Shown here: positions 26,217-34,490 of the stretch, piece by piece
How positions within the stretch are numbered: position 1 is the stretch's first letter
How the letters are laid out: each line of letters begins with the position of its first letter
NCBI RefSeq assembly: GCF_032598905.1
Contig: NZ_CP122459.1
Span: 1-64,000, forward strand
Length of the DNA stretch: 64,000 bases
Reading direction: 5' to 3'
From: Streptomyces sp. 11x1
GTDB taxonomy: Bacteria; Actinomycetota; Actinomycetes; Streptomycetales; Streptomycetaceae
Translations under genes and position numbers: made by a program
Notes under the pieces: generated by a model
What the model saw: only the letters and a program-made list of their open reading frames with translations
Database searches by the model: none
Told to the model about the DNA's origin: nothing

Positions 26217-26957
26217 ATGGGCGTCGCCCTGCCCCCCATGACCACCGCCGTCAGCCTCCCCCTGTGGGACGTCATCGTCACCGGCAAGCCCCTCGGCCCC
26301 CTACCCAACGGCGTCGACCCGGGTCGTGTCCGCGTCGCCCCTGCCGCCGACGTGCGCGCCGGTGATCTCGTCGTCGGCTACGTCGACGGGCACCCCGGCG
26401 GCCGCTGGATGCCGAAGGGGTACGTCGGAGAGGTCTGCTACCGCGCTCTGCCCGCAACGCACCCGCAGGGCTGGGAGGTGCTCAGCCTCGACGGCGAACT
26501 GTTCCAGTGGTCGCCCCACGACCTGGTGCTCATCGTCCCCGCAGGGCTGGCGCCGGAGACGTACAGGCCCGGTGACCGCGTCGAGCGGATCGCCGAACGC
26601 ATCCTCGACGGTTCGGCAGCGCCCCGCCGCTACGCGCACCACGGGGCCGTGATCGACGCCGACGACGGCACCGTGACCGTGCGGTTCGATGCCGAGTGGC
26701 TGCCCACCACCCTCCCCGCCACGCACGTCCGGCACGTTGAAGCCGAGTTTGTGGAGGACGACCGCAAGGCGTACGGCTTCGCCCACGGCGACACGGTGAC
26801 CCTGCCGTGGCGGCCGGCAGTCCGAGGGACGGTCGTCGACCTGTGGCGCGACCTGGGCAACGTGCTGACGGCCTACGTCGTGTGGGAGACCGAGCCGCCC
26901 AGTGACGTGCGCGTCCGCGACCTGCGCCCCGTCGCGCCGCTCCCTGCCGCCGCCTGA
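26217..26957 (+). CDS. Unknown mostly-beta protein, paralogue of the 28600 gene
   Basis: The 246-residue product starts with WDVIVTGKPLGPLPNGVDP and ADVRAGDLVVGYVDG; the 28600 product has FIPVIVTHDDDSNPP and AEMAHGDLIVGG in the same order. The C-terminal half contains two SH3-like strands (HHGAVIDADDGTVTVRFDAEW and GDTVTLPWRPAVRGTVVDLW). GAGAGGAAC precedes the ATG. The role is unknown. Confidence 0.8.
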   Translation: MGVALPPMTTAVSLPLWDVIVTGKPLGPLPNGVDPGRVRVAPAADVRAGDLVVGYVDGHPGGRWMPKGYVGEVCYRALPATHPQGWEVLSLDGELFQWSPHDLVLIVPAGLAPETYRPGDRVERIAERILDGSAAPRRYAHHGAVIDADDGTVTVRFDAEWLPTTLPATHVRHVEAEFVEDDRKAYGFAHGDTVTLPWRPAVRGTVVDLWRDLGNVLTAYVVWETEPPSDVRVRDLRPVAPLPAAA

Positions 26958-27021
26958 TACCCGCTCCCGCCGCCGGGGAGCGCCCGCCGCTCCCCGGCCC
27001 CAGCACCGAAGGGCCTCAGCC

Positions 27022-27405
27022 ATGTCACCCGAGCAGCACCGGAAGATTCTGCGAGACATCGACGCCGAGATAGCCCGCGACCGGGCCGCCATGCTGGCAA
27101 AGCTCGCCGAGCATCAGGGCCTGAACGAGGGGTTCCTGAACGGCACTTTCCTGGAGATCCGTGGATTGTTCGCGCCCACGGCCTACATGCCGGACACCCC
27201 CGAGAATCGGCACACTCTCAACGAACGAGTGATCACCTTCGGCTACGACGTGATTGGCGGTCTGCGCGTTGCCCTGCTGGCGTACCAAGACCTCTCGTGG
27301 ATCGCTCCGGTAGACCTTCACGCCCTGGCCGACGGGAGGACCGTCGACTGGCACCCGCGCGTGCCCTGGGAGCGCTTGACCCGCTGCCCGTGCGCGAGCG
27401 GCTGA
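27022..27405 (+). CDS. Unknown protein with possible C-terminal frameshift
   Basis: The 127-residue product starts MSPEQHRKILRDIDAEIARD and contains LNERVITFGYDVIGGLRVALL. After VPWER the annotated frame gives a short cysteine-containing end, while a neighbouring frame continues with DPLPVRERLTSQLAIPPPGG up to 27500 and reads like a natural continuation. Either the gene carries a recent frameshift or the end is correct as given. No family is recognised. Confidence 0.7.
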   Translation: MSPEQHRKILRDIDAEIARDRAAMLAKLAEHQGLNEGFLNGTFLEIRGLFAPTAYMPDTPENRHTLNERVITFGYDVIGGLRVALLAYQDLSWIAPVDLHALADGRTVDWHPRVPWERLTRCPCASG

Positions 27406-27506
27406 CGTCGCAGCTGGCCATTCCTCCGCCGGGCGGACGCAAGCCCGCCTGGCCTCCCATCCTCAGCGCGCCCGCCCGTACGTCACGCACCAGGAAGTAG
27501 CCCCGC

Positions 27507-27962
27507 ATGACCGCCCACACCCGCGCCGCGCTGCGCCTCGCCCGATCCCGGCTACCGGACCCGCCCGGTACGGATGTCCCCCAGTACCTCACCCCGGCCG
27601 ACGCCCTTCGCCCGCTCGCCGATCACGCCTTGTGGGAGTTGCGCGAGGACATCGACCGGGAGTTGCAGGCGCGCGCGTACATCGCGCTCACCGACGCACT
27701 GCGCTGGCATCTGCGCGAGTCCGGCCTGTACGACCACGACGGACAGCCGGCCGTCGCCGCGACGTTCACCGTCACCACCAAGCACCCCGACGGCCCGGGG
27801 TGGGACGAGACCACCGCCACGATCCGGTACGCCGACGGCTTCGAGCAGACCGTCGACTTCGCGGGGACCACCGTCGACGACGAGCTGATGGAGCTGGTCC
27901 AGGGCAGCGACGAACACCCGGAGCCCGGTGACGTCCTGACCGTCCCTCTCCTGCCCCTGTAG
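27507..27962 (+). CDS. Unknown protein, shares C-terminal domain with the 30242 gene
   Basis: The 151-residue product has a helical start (ALWELREDIDRELQARAYIAL) and a C-terminal alpha/beta domain: AATFTVTTKHPDGPGW, VDFAGTTVDDELMELV and HPEPGDVLTVPL. The 30242 product ends with SFRITHDFDDGPAWS, VDFDRTAVADALVEIG and HPQDGDTLRIAL in the same order. This defines another duplicated domain in the rightward arm. Confidence 0.8.
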   Translation: MTAHTRAALRLARSRLPDPPGTDVPQYLTPADALRPLADHALWELREDIDRELQARAYIALTDALRWHLRESGLYDHDGQPAVAATFTVTTKHPDGPGWDETTATIRYADGFEQTVDFAGTTVDDELMELVQGSDEHPEPGDVLTVPLLPL

Positions 27963-28014
27963 AGCCCGCCCGGGGCCGCCGCGCCCCGGGCCCGCACCGA
28001 GGAGCCACCCGCTC

Positions 28015-28236
28015 ATGAGCGAGCAGCACGGGCGCGACTGGACGCGCATGACCCCCGACGACTTCGACCGGAACGCCGCACTGCGCCTGGACGTAGACGC
28101 CGGGCCGGCCGTCATCCCGGCCGTGCCCGACGAGTTCGGCACGGCGCCGCTGTTCGGCGACGAGACGGCCGTACCCCGCCACCGGGGACCGGAGCGCCGC
28201 CCGGCCGCCCCCGTCGACCAGGACGGCCTCTTCTAG
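28015..28236 (+). CDS. Small unknown protein
   Basis: The 73-residue product (MSEQHGRDWTRMTPDDFDRN at the start, DQDGLF at the end) is acidic and probably flexible. GAGGAG lies upstream of the ATG. The short spacing to neighbours supports a real gene. The family is not recognised. Confidence 0.68.
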   Translation: MSEQHGRDWTRMTPDDFDRNAALRLDVDAGPAVIPAVPDEFGTAPLFGDETAVPRHRGPERRPAAPVDQDGLF

Positions 28237-28274
28237 CCCCTCCCGCCCCAACACCAGAAAGGCACCACCCCGCC

Positions 28275-28463
28275 ATGAAAGTGGAGGCGTTCACTCGGCC
28301 CGTGGCCGTGGAGGTGACCGCCGCCCGGTACCTGAAGGCGCTGGAGGACGGGGCGCAGCCGGGGGAGGCCGCCGGGCAGGCGGGGGCCGCGCTCATCCGG
28401 GACTGGGCGGAAGCCCGGCTGCGGGCACGCGAGGAGGCGGCCGGCCGGGACGTGACGGGCTGA
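28275..28463 (+). CDS. Small helical protein
   Basis: The 62-residue product begins MKVEAFTRPVAVEVTAARYL and continues as one or two charged helices (AALIRDWAEARLRAREEAAG). It follows the previous gene by 38 bases and ends 57 bases before module D. It is unrecognised. Confidence 0.65.
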   Translation: MKVEAFTRPVAVEVTAARYLKALEDGAQPGEAAGQAGAALIRDWAEARLRAREEAAGRDVTG

Positions 28464-28520
28464 CGGGCCAGCAGGACGGGCGGGGGTGCAGGAAGTTGTC
28501 CGGGGGTATTCCACCCTCGC

Positions 28521-28569
28521 CCGTTCGTGCTGTATGGTTTTCCTTATGAGGCGAACACAGCGAATCGCC
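28521..28569 (+). promoter_or_regulatory. 49-bp promoter module, copy D
   Basis: It begins CCGTTCGTGCTGTATGG, continues TTTTCCTTATGAG and ends GCGAACACAGCGAATCGCC. TATGGT is the likely -10. The first half of the dyad has GGCGAA instead of GGCGAT, as in copy A. It starts the second rightward operon. Confidence 0.88.
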
Positions 28570-28599
28570 GATCACCACACACGAACAAGGAGCACACCC

Positions 28600-28947
28600 A
28601 TGCGCATTGCTGCCGCGTTCATCCCGGTCATCGTCACCCACGACGACGACTCCAACCCGCCGATCCCCACCGGCGTTGACCCCTCCACCGTTCGCTTCAG
28701 CACCCTCGCCGAGATGGCCCACGGGGACCTGATCGTCGGCGGTCACTCCGCCATCACGTACGCGAGCGCCAAGGCCATCTGCACCAACCCCACCGCAACC
28801 GCCTTCACCTACGCCCTCTGGTACCGGGCAACGCTCGACGTCACCACCCCGCAGATCCACCCGGATGGCTACGTGACCCTCGCACCGGGCGTCCCCGCCT
28901 TCCCCGGCTCGATGACCGTTCAGTACGTCCCCCGCGCCTACCGCTGA
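28600..28947 (+). CDS. Unknown protein, first gene after module D
   Basis: ATG 28600 has AAGGAG upstream and 30 bases separate it from module D. The 115-residue product is mostly beta (FIPVIVTHDDD, GDLIVGGHSAITYA, ALWYRATLDVTT, DGYVTLAPG) and is a short paralogue of the N-terminal domain of the 26217 gene. Confidence 0.8.
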   Translation: MRIAAAFIPVIVTHDDDSNPPIPTGVDPSTVRFSTLAEMAHGDLIVGGHSAITYASAKAICTNPTATAFTYALWYRATLDVTTPQIHPDGYVTLAPGVPAFPGSMTVQYVPRAYR

Positions 28948-29042
28948 CCCGTGCCGCCGGGCGGGAGCGCGCGCCACAAGCCGCTCCCGCCCCGCACCCT
29001 CCACACCCTCACGACCACGACATGCGCACGGAGCAGCACACC

Positions 29043-29615
29043 ATGAGCCCTGTCATCACCCACGCCCAAGCCGTCGCCGCCGAAGAGGCCGCGCGCGCCG
29101 CCTACCTCGACATCTGGGAGCACGGATTCATCGGCGACGCCGAGCCGTGGCGCCGGTACAACGCCGCCGCCGACGTCGCCGACTCCCTCGCCGACAACCC
29201 CGGCACCCGCACCGTCAACGCCATCGCCGCGAACCGCGCCCACCCCGCCGGGGGCCGCGCCCCGAAGCCGTCCGCGAAGGCGGGCCGCGCCGCGCTGCGC
29301 GCCGTCGGCCGCCTCACCCGCGCCGATCGCTGGGACGCTCCCACGGCCGCCGCCATGATCCACACCGCCGTGGCGGACGCCATCGCCGACGCGTTCCACC
29401 ACGCGACCGACGCGCACGGCATGCAGCCGGGCGACGTGATCGAACTGCACCACGCCCGCACGGAAGGCCGCTTCCCCCCGTACGTCGTCGACGACGTCCG
29501 CGCCCTGGTGTTCCTCGTCGGTGACCTGCTCGCCCTGGCCACGGCCTATGGCTGGGCCTGGGAGTACCCCGTGTGGGACGCCGAGGACCGCTACGCCGAG
29601 GAGCGCGCCGAGTAG
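29043..29615 (+). CDS. Helical unknown protein
   Basis: ATG 29043 has CGGAG eight bases upstream; ATG 29022 in the same frame lacks one. The 190-residue product is helical and alanine-rich (HAQAVAAEEAARAAYLDIWE, MIHTAVADAIADAFHHATDA, VRALVFLVGDLLALATAYGW). The last helix is hydrophobic and may pack in a core rather than in membrane. It is unrecognised. Confidence 0.78.
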   Translation: MSPVITHAQAVAAEEAARAAYLDIWEHGFIGDAEPWRRYNAAADVADSLADNPGTRTVNAIAANRAHPAGGRAPKPSAKAGRAALRAVGRLTRADRWDAPTAAAMIHTAVADAIADAFHHATDAHGMQPGDVIELHHARTEGRFPPYVVDDVRALVFLVGDLLALATAYGWAWEYPVWDAEDRYAEERAE

Positions 29616-29705
29616 CGCCCGCCCGGGAGCGCCCCACCGCCCGGGGCGCTCCCGCCCGGCCCGGAACGGCCGGCTGCCCCCACCACATCGACCGGAGGGA
29701 AACCC

Positions 29706-30134
29706 ATGTCCGACGCCATCGACACCCTTGCCCGCGCTGCCCTGTCCAGCCTCAACGCCGCCGGTTTCGACGCCGCGCTGGTCGTACGCGACAGCGAGAA
29801 CGTGCTCATCGCCTCCGTGCCCGACTCCCGCCGCAAGTGGGCGGACGTGGCCCTGAAGTCGTTTACCTCCCTGCCCCTGACCGACGCGGGCGGCCGGGCC
29901 CGCTACGCCCTGTTCCCCGCAGTGCCGGAGGACGCCGACCCGTACCGCCGCACCGTGCGCTTCCGCGTCACCGGGGACGACGTTCCTCCCAAGTGGGCCG
30001 ACCAGGTGATCAGCCACAACGTGCGCATCATCCCGGGCGACACCACCGAGGCGGACATCCCGGCGGGCCTGTCCATCACCGTCTTCGGCACCCCAGCGCG
30101 GGCCGCCGACATCGCCGTCATCGCCCTCACCTAA
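29706..30134 (+). CDS. Unknown alpha/beta protein
   Basis: The 142-residue product reads as helix (SDAIDTLARAALSSLNAAGF), strands (DAALVVRDSENVLIASVP), helix (WADVALKSFTSL) and further strands (TVRFRVTGDDVP, GLSITVFGTP). CGGAGG precedes the ATG. It is unrecognised but well formed. Confidence 0.8.
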   Translation: MSDAIDTLARAALSSLNAAGFDAALVVRDSENVLIASVPDSRRKWADVALKSFTSLPLTDAGGRARYALFPAVPEDADPYRRTVRFRVTGDDVPPKWADQVISHNVRIIPGDTTEADIPAGLSITVFGTPARAADIAVIALT

Positions 30135-30241
30135 CCGCCGCCGCGCCCCGGGGCAGCCAGCCCGGGGCGCCGCGCGCCGCTCCACTCCCGCACCGCCGCG
30201 CCCCAACCCACGGGGCGCGGCCCCCAGGAAGGACCCTGACC

Positions 30242-31042
30242 ATGCGCACCTTCGACCCGACCATCTCCACCAGCGGCCGCGCCCTCGCCGACCTGTTCCG
30301 TACCTGGTGCCGCCTGCGCGGCGACGACCCGGAGTGGGAGGTGGACGGCGGCGACCTCGTCACGGCCGTCGGCGAGATGTTCGAGGGGCTCGGCTTGGAC
30401 GTCGGCGGCCCGGCGTCGCAGGTCGAGGTGGCGGCCGGCCAGCACGTCTTCACCGTGTTCGGCCTGAGCTGCGACCACAGCGACGCGCTGTACGTCGCCG
30501 GAGTCCTCCCCGGCGAGCACGCCGACGCGGTCGTCGTCGAGCTGAAGACCGACGAAGACCACTTCGGCCGGTGGGCCGCCACCTTCCCCACGGCGACCGC
30601 CGACGAGGCCGCCGACCTGGCCCGCCGCCAGGTCGCAGACGGCGACGAGGACGGGCACACCGACCGCGCGCTCATCCCGACGGAAGCCCAGTACGACGAC
30701 GTCACGCCCGGCCGGTACGTGTACCCGAAGAACCTGATCGACGACCTACGGGACGCCCTCACCGAGTGGTTCGACGACAACCCGGACCACACCCGCCCCA
30801 GCGCGGTCAGCTTCCGCATCACGCACGACTTCGACGACGGCCCGGCCTGGAGCACGTACGGCCCGACCTTCCACTACGACCAGGACCCCGAGCGGGAGGA
30901 GCGCCGCGACATCCCCGTCGACCAGTTGCCCGACGTCGACTTCGACCGCACGGCCGTCGCTGACGCCCTGGTCGAGATCGGCGACTTCGAGCACCCCCAG
31001 GACGGGGACACGCTGCGTATCGCCCTCCGCCCGTCCGTCTGA
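30242..31042 (+). CDS. Unknown two-domain acidic protein
   Basis: The 266-residue product has an N-terminal domain (GRALADLFRTWCRLRGDDPE, VFTVFGLSCDHSDALYVAGV) and a C-terminal domain shared with the 27507 product. An acidic linker (ADGDEDGHTD) joins them. AAGGA precedes the ATG. The domain sharing suggests the arm grew by duplication and fusion. Confidence 0.8.
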   Translation: MRTFDPTISTSGRALADLFRTWCRLRGDDPEWEVDGGDLVTAVGEMFEGLGLDVGGPASQVEVAAGQHVFTVFGLSCDHSDALYVAGVLPGEHADAVVVELKTDEDHFGRWAATFPTATADEAADLARRQVADGDEDGHTDRALIPTEAQYDDVTPGRYVYPKNLIDDLRDALTEWFDDNPDHTRPSAVSFRITHDFDDGPAWSTYGPTFHYDQDPEREERRDIPVDQLPDVDFDRTAVADALVEIGDFEHPQDGDTLRIALRPSV

Positions 31043-31110
31043 TCCCTTCCCGCTCCGCCCGGCCCGGCCTACTCCCGGGCCGGGCCCCGCTCCCCCTCTC
31101 GGAGGTACCC

Positions 31111-31722
31111 GTGAACACCGTCGACGTCGGCGTCCAGCGCTTCACCGTCACCCGCAGCGCCCCGGCCGCAGTGCCCGCCCCCACACCGCCGCTTCAGCCC
31201 GGCGACGCCGTCACCCTGTCCGGCATGGACCTGGCCCCCAGCACCACGGCGACGGCCGGCCGTCTGGACGCCGAGTTCTTCGCCGACCCGGGCCGCGCCC
31301 TCGCGATGGTCGCCCACTGGACTCAGGACCAGCTGTACGCGCTCGCCAACGTGCTCATGGACGAGGGGGACCGGCGGGGCAAGGCCGAACTGCTGGAGCT
31401 GCTGCGCTGGCTGTGCGAGCCCGGCGGCCCGGACGACCCCGAGCCGCGCGCCGTGAAGGTCGAGTTCGTCACCGATGCATACGAGGACGGCGTGTATTGG
31501 CACGACGACGAGATCTTCATTCACCGCGCGGACGGCACGGTCGAGCCGTACGAGTGGCCGGAGGACGACCACCAAGACGACGACTGGCGAGCCAAGGCCG
31601 ACCGGTACCGGGCGCTGCTCGCCGACTACTCCCGCTCCGACCACCCGGCAGGTGGTGACCACTTGGTCGTCGATCTGTCCACCGGCGAGTTCGAGCACAC
31701 CGGCAAGTGGTCCCTGGTCTGA
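31111..31722 (+). CDS. Unknown acidic protein
   Basis: GTG 31111 follows GGAGGTACCC. The 203-residue product has a helical middle (ALAMVAHWTQDQLYALANVL, GKAELLELLRWLCE) and a beta-rich end with VKVEFVTDAYEDGVYW, HRADGTVEPYEWPED and HLVVDLSTGEFEHTGKW. It is unrecognised. Confidence 0.8.
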   Translation: MNTVDVGVQRFTVTRSAPAAVPAPTPPLQPGDAVTLSGMDLAPSTTATAGRLDAEFFADPGRALAMVAHWTQDQLYALANVLMDEGDRRGKAELLELLRWLCEPGGPDDPEPRAVKVEFVTDAYEDGVYWHDDEIFIHRADGTVEPYEWPEDDHQDDDWRAKADRYRALLADYSRSDHPAGGDHLVVDLSTGEFEHTGKWSLV

Positions 31723-31801
31723 CCCCTCCCGGCCCGCCCGGGGCGTAGCGGATCACCGGCCTGTCACGTCTTCCGCAGTGAGAGCACCCGAGGAGCACCC
31801 C

Positions 31802-31825
31802 ATGCCGTACGAGCAGGCCCGGTGA
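31802..31825 (+). CDS. Seven-codon leader ORF coupled to Bro-N gene
   Basis: ATG at 31802 encodes MPYEQAR and its TGA (31823-31825) overlaps the next GTG start (31822) as GTGA. GAGGAG lies six bases before the ATG, while the downstream GTG has no ribosome site of its own. Translation of the leader probably delivers ribosomes to the next gene. Confidence 0.45.
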   Translation: MPYEQAR

Positions 31826-32169
31826 CGGCCCGCCCGGCGCCGTCCGCGCCGTTCCCGGTCACCCGCGTCTTCCACTACCAGCACGCCCCCGTGCGCGCCC
31901 GCGTCATGGACGGCCGTGCCGTCTGGTTCCTGCGGGACCTGGCCGCCGCCACCGGGACCCGCCCGGCGCCCGGACAGCCCACGATCCTGCCCGGCATCGC
32001 CACCACCGACGAGGCGTGCCAGGTTCTCGCTGCCGCCGGACTCGGCGACGTCGCTGCGCTCCGGTCCTGGCTCGACCAGGCGGCCGGCCAGCTCCCCGCA
32101 TCCCCGGCCCGGCGTCTGCAGTCCGTTCCCCACCCGCGCCCCGCCCAGCACCGGAGGCAAGCCGCATGA
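31822..32169 (+). CDS. Bro-N (antirepressor-like) domain protein
   Basis: The 115-residue product has PFPVTRVFHYQHAPVRARVM followed by DGRAVWFLRDLAAATG, matching the start of Bro-N domains found in phage antirepressors and related DNA-binding proteins. The second half is helical (EACQVLAAAGLGDVAALRSW) and ends in a basic tail. Only one Bro-N domain and no KilA-C domain is present. Its stop overlaps the next start as ATGA. Confidence 0.7.
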   Translation: MTARPAPSAPFPVTRVFHYQHAPVRARVMDGRAVWFLRDLAAATGTRPAPGQPTILPGIATTDEACQVLAAAGLGDVAALRSWLDQAAGQLPASPARRLQSVPHPRPAQHRRQAA

Positions 32170-32588
32170 GCCCGCTCGACTTCGACAACCGCCCCAGCGT
32201 GCCCGTGATGGACTTCACCGTCGTCGCCGTTCACGACATGGACGGCAAGGGGCCCTACCACGCGTACAGCGTCGGCCTGGCCCACCGGCCCGGCCGCGCC
32301 TACGAACTCGCCTGCGTCGGGGTGGCCGGCCCGCTCGCCCAGGTCATCATCCGTCGCGCGGCCGAGCAGCTCCGACGCGACCTCGCAGACCCCGCCGAGC
32401 ACCTGGAGTTGGACCAGGTGGTGAACGGCGACTTGGTGCGCCTGCACCGCGTGCGGGACGCCCGCCGCTTCAGCAGCAACGGCGCCGCCCCCACCTGCCC
32501 GTACTGGCAGATCCTCCTGCCGGACGCGTTCGGCCGGTTCCCCGGCGACCCGCGATACCAGCACGACGACGAACAGCCCCTTCTGTAG
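32166..32588 (+). CDS. DUF4262 family protein, copy 1
   Basis: The 140-residue product shows the family pattern: DFTVVAVHDMDGKGPYHAYS, VGLAHRPGRAYELACVG, a helix, then YWQILLPDAFGRFPGD. It is translationally coupled to the Bro-N gene and is followed by two paralogues. DUF4262 proteins are common in actinobacteria but have no established biochemical role. Confidence 0.82.
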   Translation: MSPLDFDNRPSVPVMDFTVVAVHDMDGKGPYHAYSVGLAHRPGRAYELACVGVAGPLAQVIIRRAAEQLRRDLADPAEHLELDQVVNGDLVRLHRVRDARRFSSNGAAPTCPYWQILLPDAFGRFPGDPRYQHDDEQPLL

Positions 32589-32626
32589 GCCCTCCCGCTC
32601 CCGCTCACACCCCGGAGGTGCGCCGT

Positions 32627-33082
32627 ATGACCACCGCCGCGCCCGTCGATGACCGTCTCCTCGCCGCCCTGGCCGTCACGATCCAGCGGTGCGGGCACGC
32701 CGTCTACGCCGACTGCGACCCGCTGATGGTCGACCCGACGACCGCCTACACCGTCGGCTTCCACGCCGAAGAACGCTCCAGCGGCTACGAACTCGCCATC
32801 ATCGGCATGCCGCCCCGCGCGGCGGCCCGAGCTCTCAACGACGTCTCCGACCGGCTGTGGTCCATCCCCGGCGCCTTTCTCCAGCCGGACATGATCCTCC
32901 TCGACGTCCAGGGCTACACGGCGAAGCTGCGCCCCGCCGACGACTCGTCGTTCCTGGTCCTGTCGCACGCCCTGTACGAGCACAAGGCGCCCGCCCTGCA
33001 GGTCCTCATCGCCGACCCCAACGGCTTTTTCCCGGACGATCCCGCGTACTCGAACGGCATCAACGGGCAGCGCCTGCTGTAG
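32627..33082 (+). CDS. DUF4262 family protein, copy 2
   Basis: ATG 32627 follows GGAGG. The 151-residue product has RCGHAVYADCDPLMVDPTT, AYTVGFHAEERSSGYELAII, AARALNDVSDRLW and a final LQVLIADPNGFFPDDPAY. The spacing of the motifs is the same as in copies 1 and 3, but sequence identity is low, so the triplication is old. Confidence 0.82.
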   Translation: MTTAAPVDDRLLAALAVTIQRCGHAVYADCDPLMVDPTTAYTVGFHAEERSSGYELAIIGMPPRAAARALNDVSDRLWSIPGAFLQPDMILLDVQGYTAKLRPADDSSFLVLSHALYEHKAPALQVLIADPNGFFPDDPAYSNGINGQRLL

Positions 33083-33167
33083 GTGCGCCCCGGGCCAGCC
33101 GTGGACGGTAGCCGCGACGGCCGGCTGTCTTGCCCCCGACCCGTCCCCCTGGCCCGAGGAACGCCCC

Positions 33168-33611
33168 ATGGACCGCATCACGCCCGACGCCCGGCCCGAA
33201 GACATCCGCACCGCCGTGCCCGCACAGAGTCACGACGTGCTGTGGGTGTTCGACGCCGACGGCGACGACCCGCCGTTCGCGTACACCGTCGGGCTCGGCG
33301 TCCGGCCCGGCCGCGCGTACGAACTCGCCTGCACCGCCCTGCCCGCCGAACTCGCCTGCAGCGTCCTGAACAACGCCGCCGCGCAGCTCGTGACCGATCT
33401 CCTCGACCCCGTCGACGGCCTGGAGCTCGACGACGTCCTGATCGGCTACACGGTCCGTCTGCGGCCCGTGAGCGACACCAGCGACTTCCCGGGCATGCGC
33501 GCCTCACTGGGCGAGCAGCCGCCCGTCTGGCAGGTCCTATGGCCCGATCGGTGGGGCCGCTTCCCCGGCGACATGCACCACGACGACGCGCCTCACCAGC
33601 GCCTCATGTGA
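33168..33611 (+). CDS. DUF4262 family protein, copy 3
   Basis: The 147-residue product has VLWVFDADGDDPPFAYTVGL, RPGRAYELACTALPAELACS, a helix and VWQVLWPDRWGRFPGD. The RPGRAYELAC segment is shared exactly with copy 1, making these two the closest pair. A GAGGAA site precedes the ATG. Confidence 0.82.
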   Translation: MDRITPDARPEDIRTAVPAQSHDVLWVFDADGDDPPFAYTVGLGVRPGRAYELACTALPAELACSVLNNAAAQLVTDLLDPVDGLELDDVLIGYTVRLRPVSDTSDFPGMRASLGEQPPVWQVLWPDRWGRFPGDMHHDDAPHQRLM

Positions 33612-33650
33612 CCGCCGGGACTGTCGGTGTGGCCGATTACGCTCGATCGC

Positions 33651-34061
33651 ATGACCGACGCCCCCGACCCCGCCGCTACGCCCGCGCAGCCCGAGCCCGA
33701 GCCGTTCGACCCGCTGCAGTTCCCGCCGGACCTGATCGCCGCCCAGTTGCGCCTCGCCACGCTGCAGGACCAGCTACGCGCCCATCAGGCCCGACTGCCG
33801 TGGTCCCGGGAACCTCATCCCGGTTGGGAGCCTGTCGACGATCGGGGGCGGCCGCCGCATCCCGGCCGTCCGGCCACGGACGGCTGGGATGCGGCCGACT
33901 CCGCCAAGTACGACCGGCTGTGGGCGGAGCTGCGGGAAGCGGCGGCCGCCGTCTCATGCCACAAGCACTGGGCGCAGTGCCCGGACCCCGTGAAGGCGCG
34001 CATGGCACTCAAGCACGCGAAGGGCGCCGTGCCAGCTCCCGAGCTTGTGCAGGCGGCTTGA
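33651..34061 (+). CDS. Unknown protein, possibly leaderless
   Basis: TACGCT at about 33639 lies seven bases before ATG 33651, suggesting a leaderless transcript; GTG 33627 is an alternative. The 136-residue product has a proline-rich start and a helical body (LIAAQLRLATLQDQLRAHQA, KYDRLWAELREAAAAVS) with two cysteines in SCHKHWAQC. Its end overlaps the opposing gene by 53 bases. Confidence 0.72.
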   Translation: MTDAPDPAATPAQPEPEPFDPLQFPPDLIAAQLRLATLQDQLRAHQARLPWSREPHPGWEPVDDRGRPPHPGRPATDGWDAADSAKYDRLWAELREAAAAVSCHKHWAQCPDPVKARMALKHAKGAVPAPELVQAA

Positions 34062-34414
34062 CCGACCGGTGAAGGGCGCGGGGGAAACCCCCGTGCCCCT
34101 GCGCTTCGGTACTCGGCTGCGCGCCGCGCGTGCCGTGCAATGGCTTCATCCGGCCGCCCTCCGGGTCCCACCAGTAGGCCCGGTGCTTCACCGACGTCGA
34201 CCCGTCCACGTCGATCTCCATGTGGTAGGCGAACCGGCCGTCCGCGTAGTCGTGGCGCGCGGTCACTGCCACGTAGCGCCAGTTCCCGTTCGCCCACACG
34301 AGCAGCCCCGGACGGTCCCCGGGCGGCCACGTCCACACCGTCGGCTTCGGCCCGTGCTCGGGCCGCCACGGCGGCGCCTGCTCCGGCTCATCACTGCTGC
34401 TCACGCCTACGAGG
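34009..34414 (-). CDS. Unknown small protein, leftward
   Basis: GTG 34414 follows TACCCT by nine bases, a leaderless arrangement. The 134-residue product has TVWTWPPGDRPGLLVWANGN, WRYVAVTARHDYADG and FAYHMEIDVDGSTSVKHRAY, a compact beta domain, then a less ordered tail that overlaps the opposing gene. The tail may not be conserved. It is unrecognised. Confidence 0.65.
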
Positions 34415-34490
34415 GTAGGCAGCGCGCGACGTAAGGCGTGAGGGCCCTCCAGCATCCGGCGACCTGACTCCGCCGACGGAAGGCTCCGCC

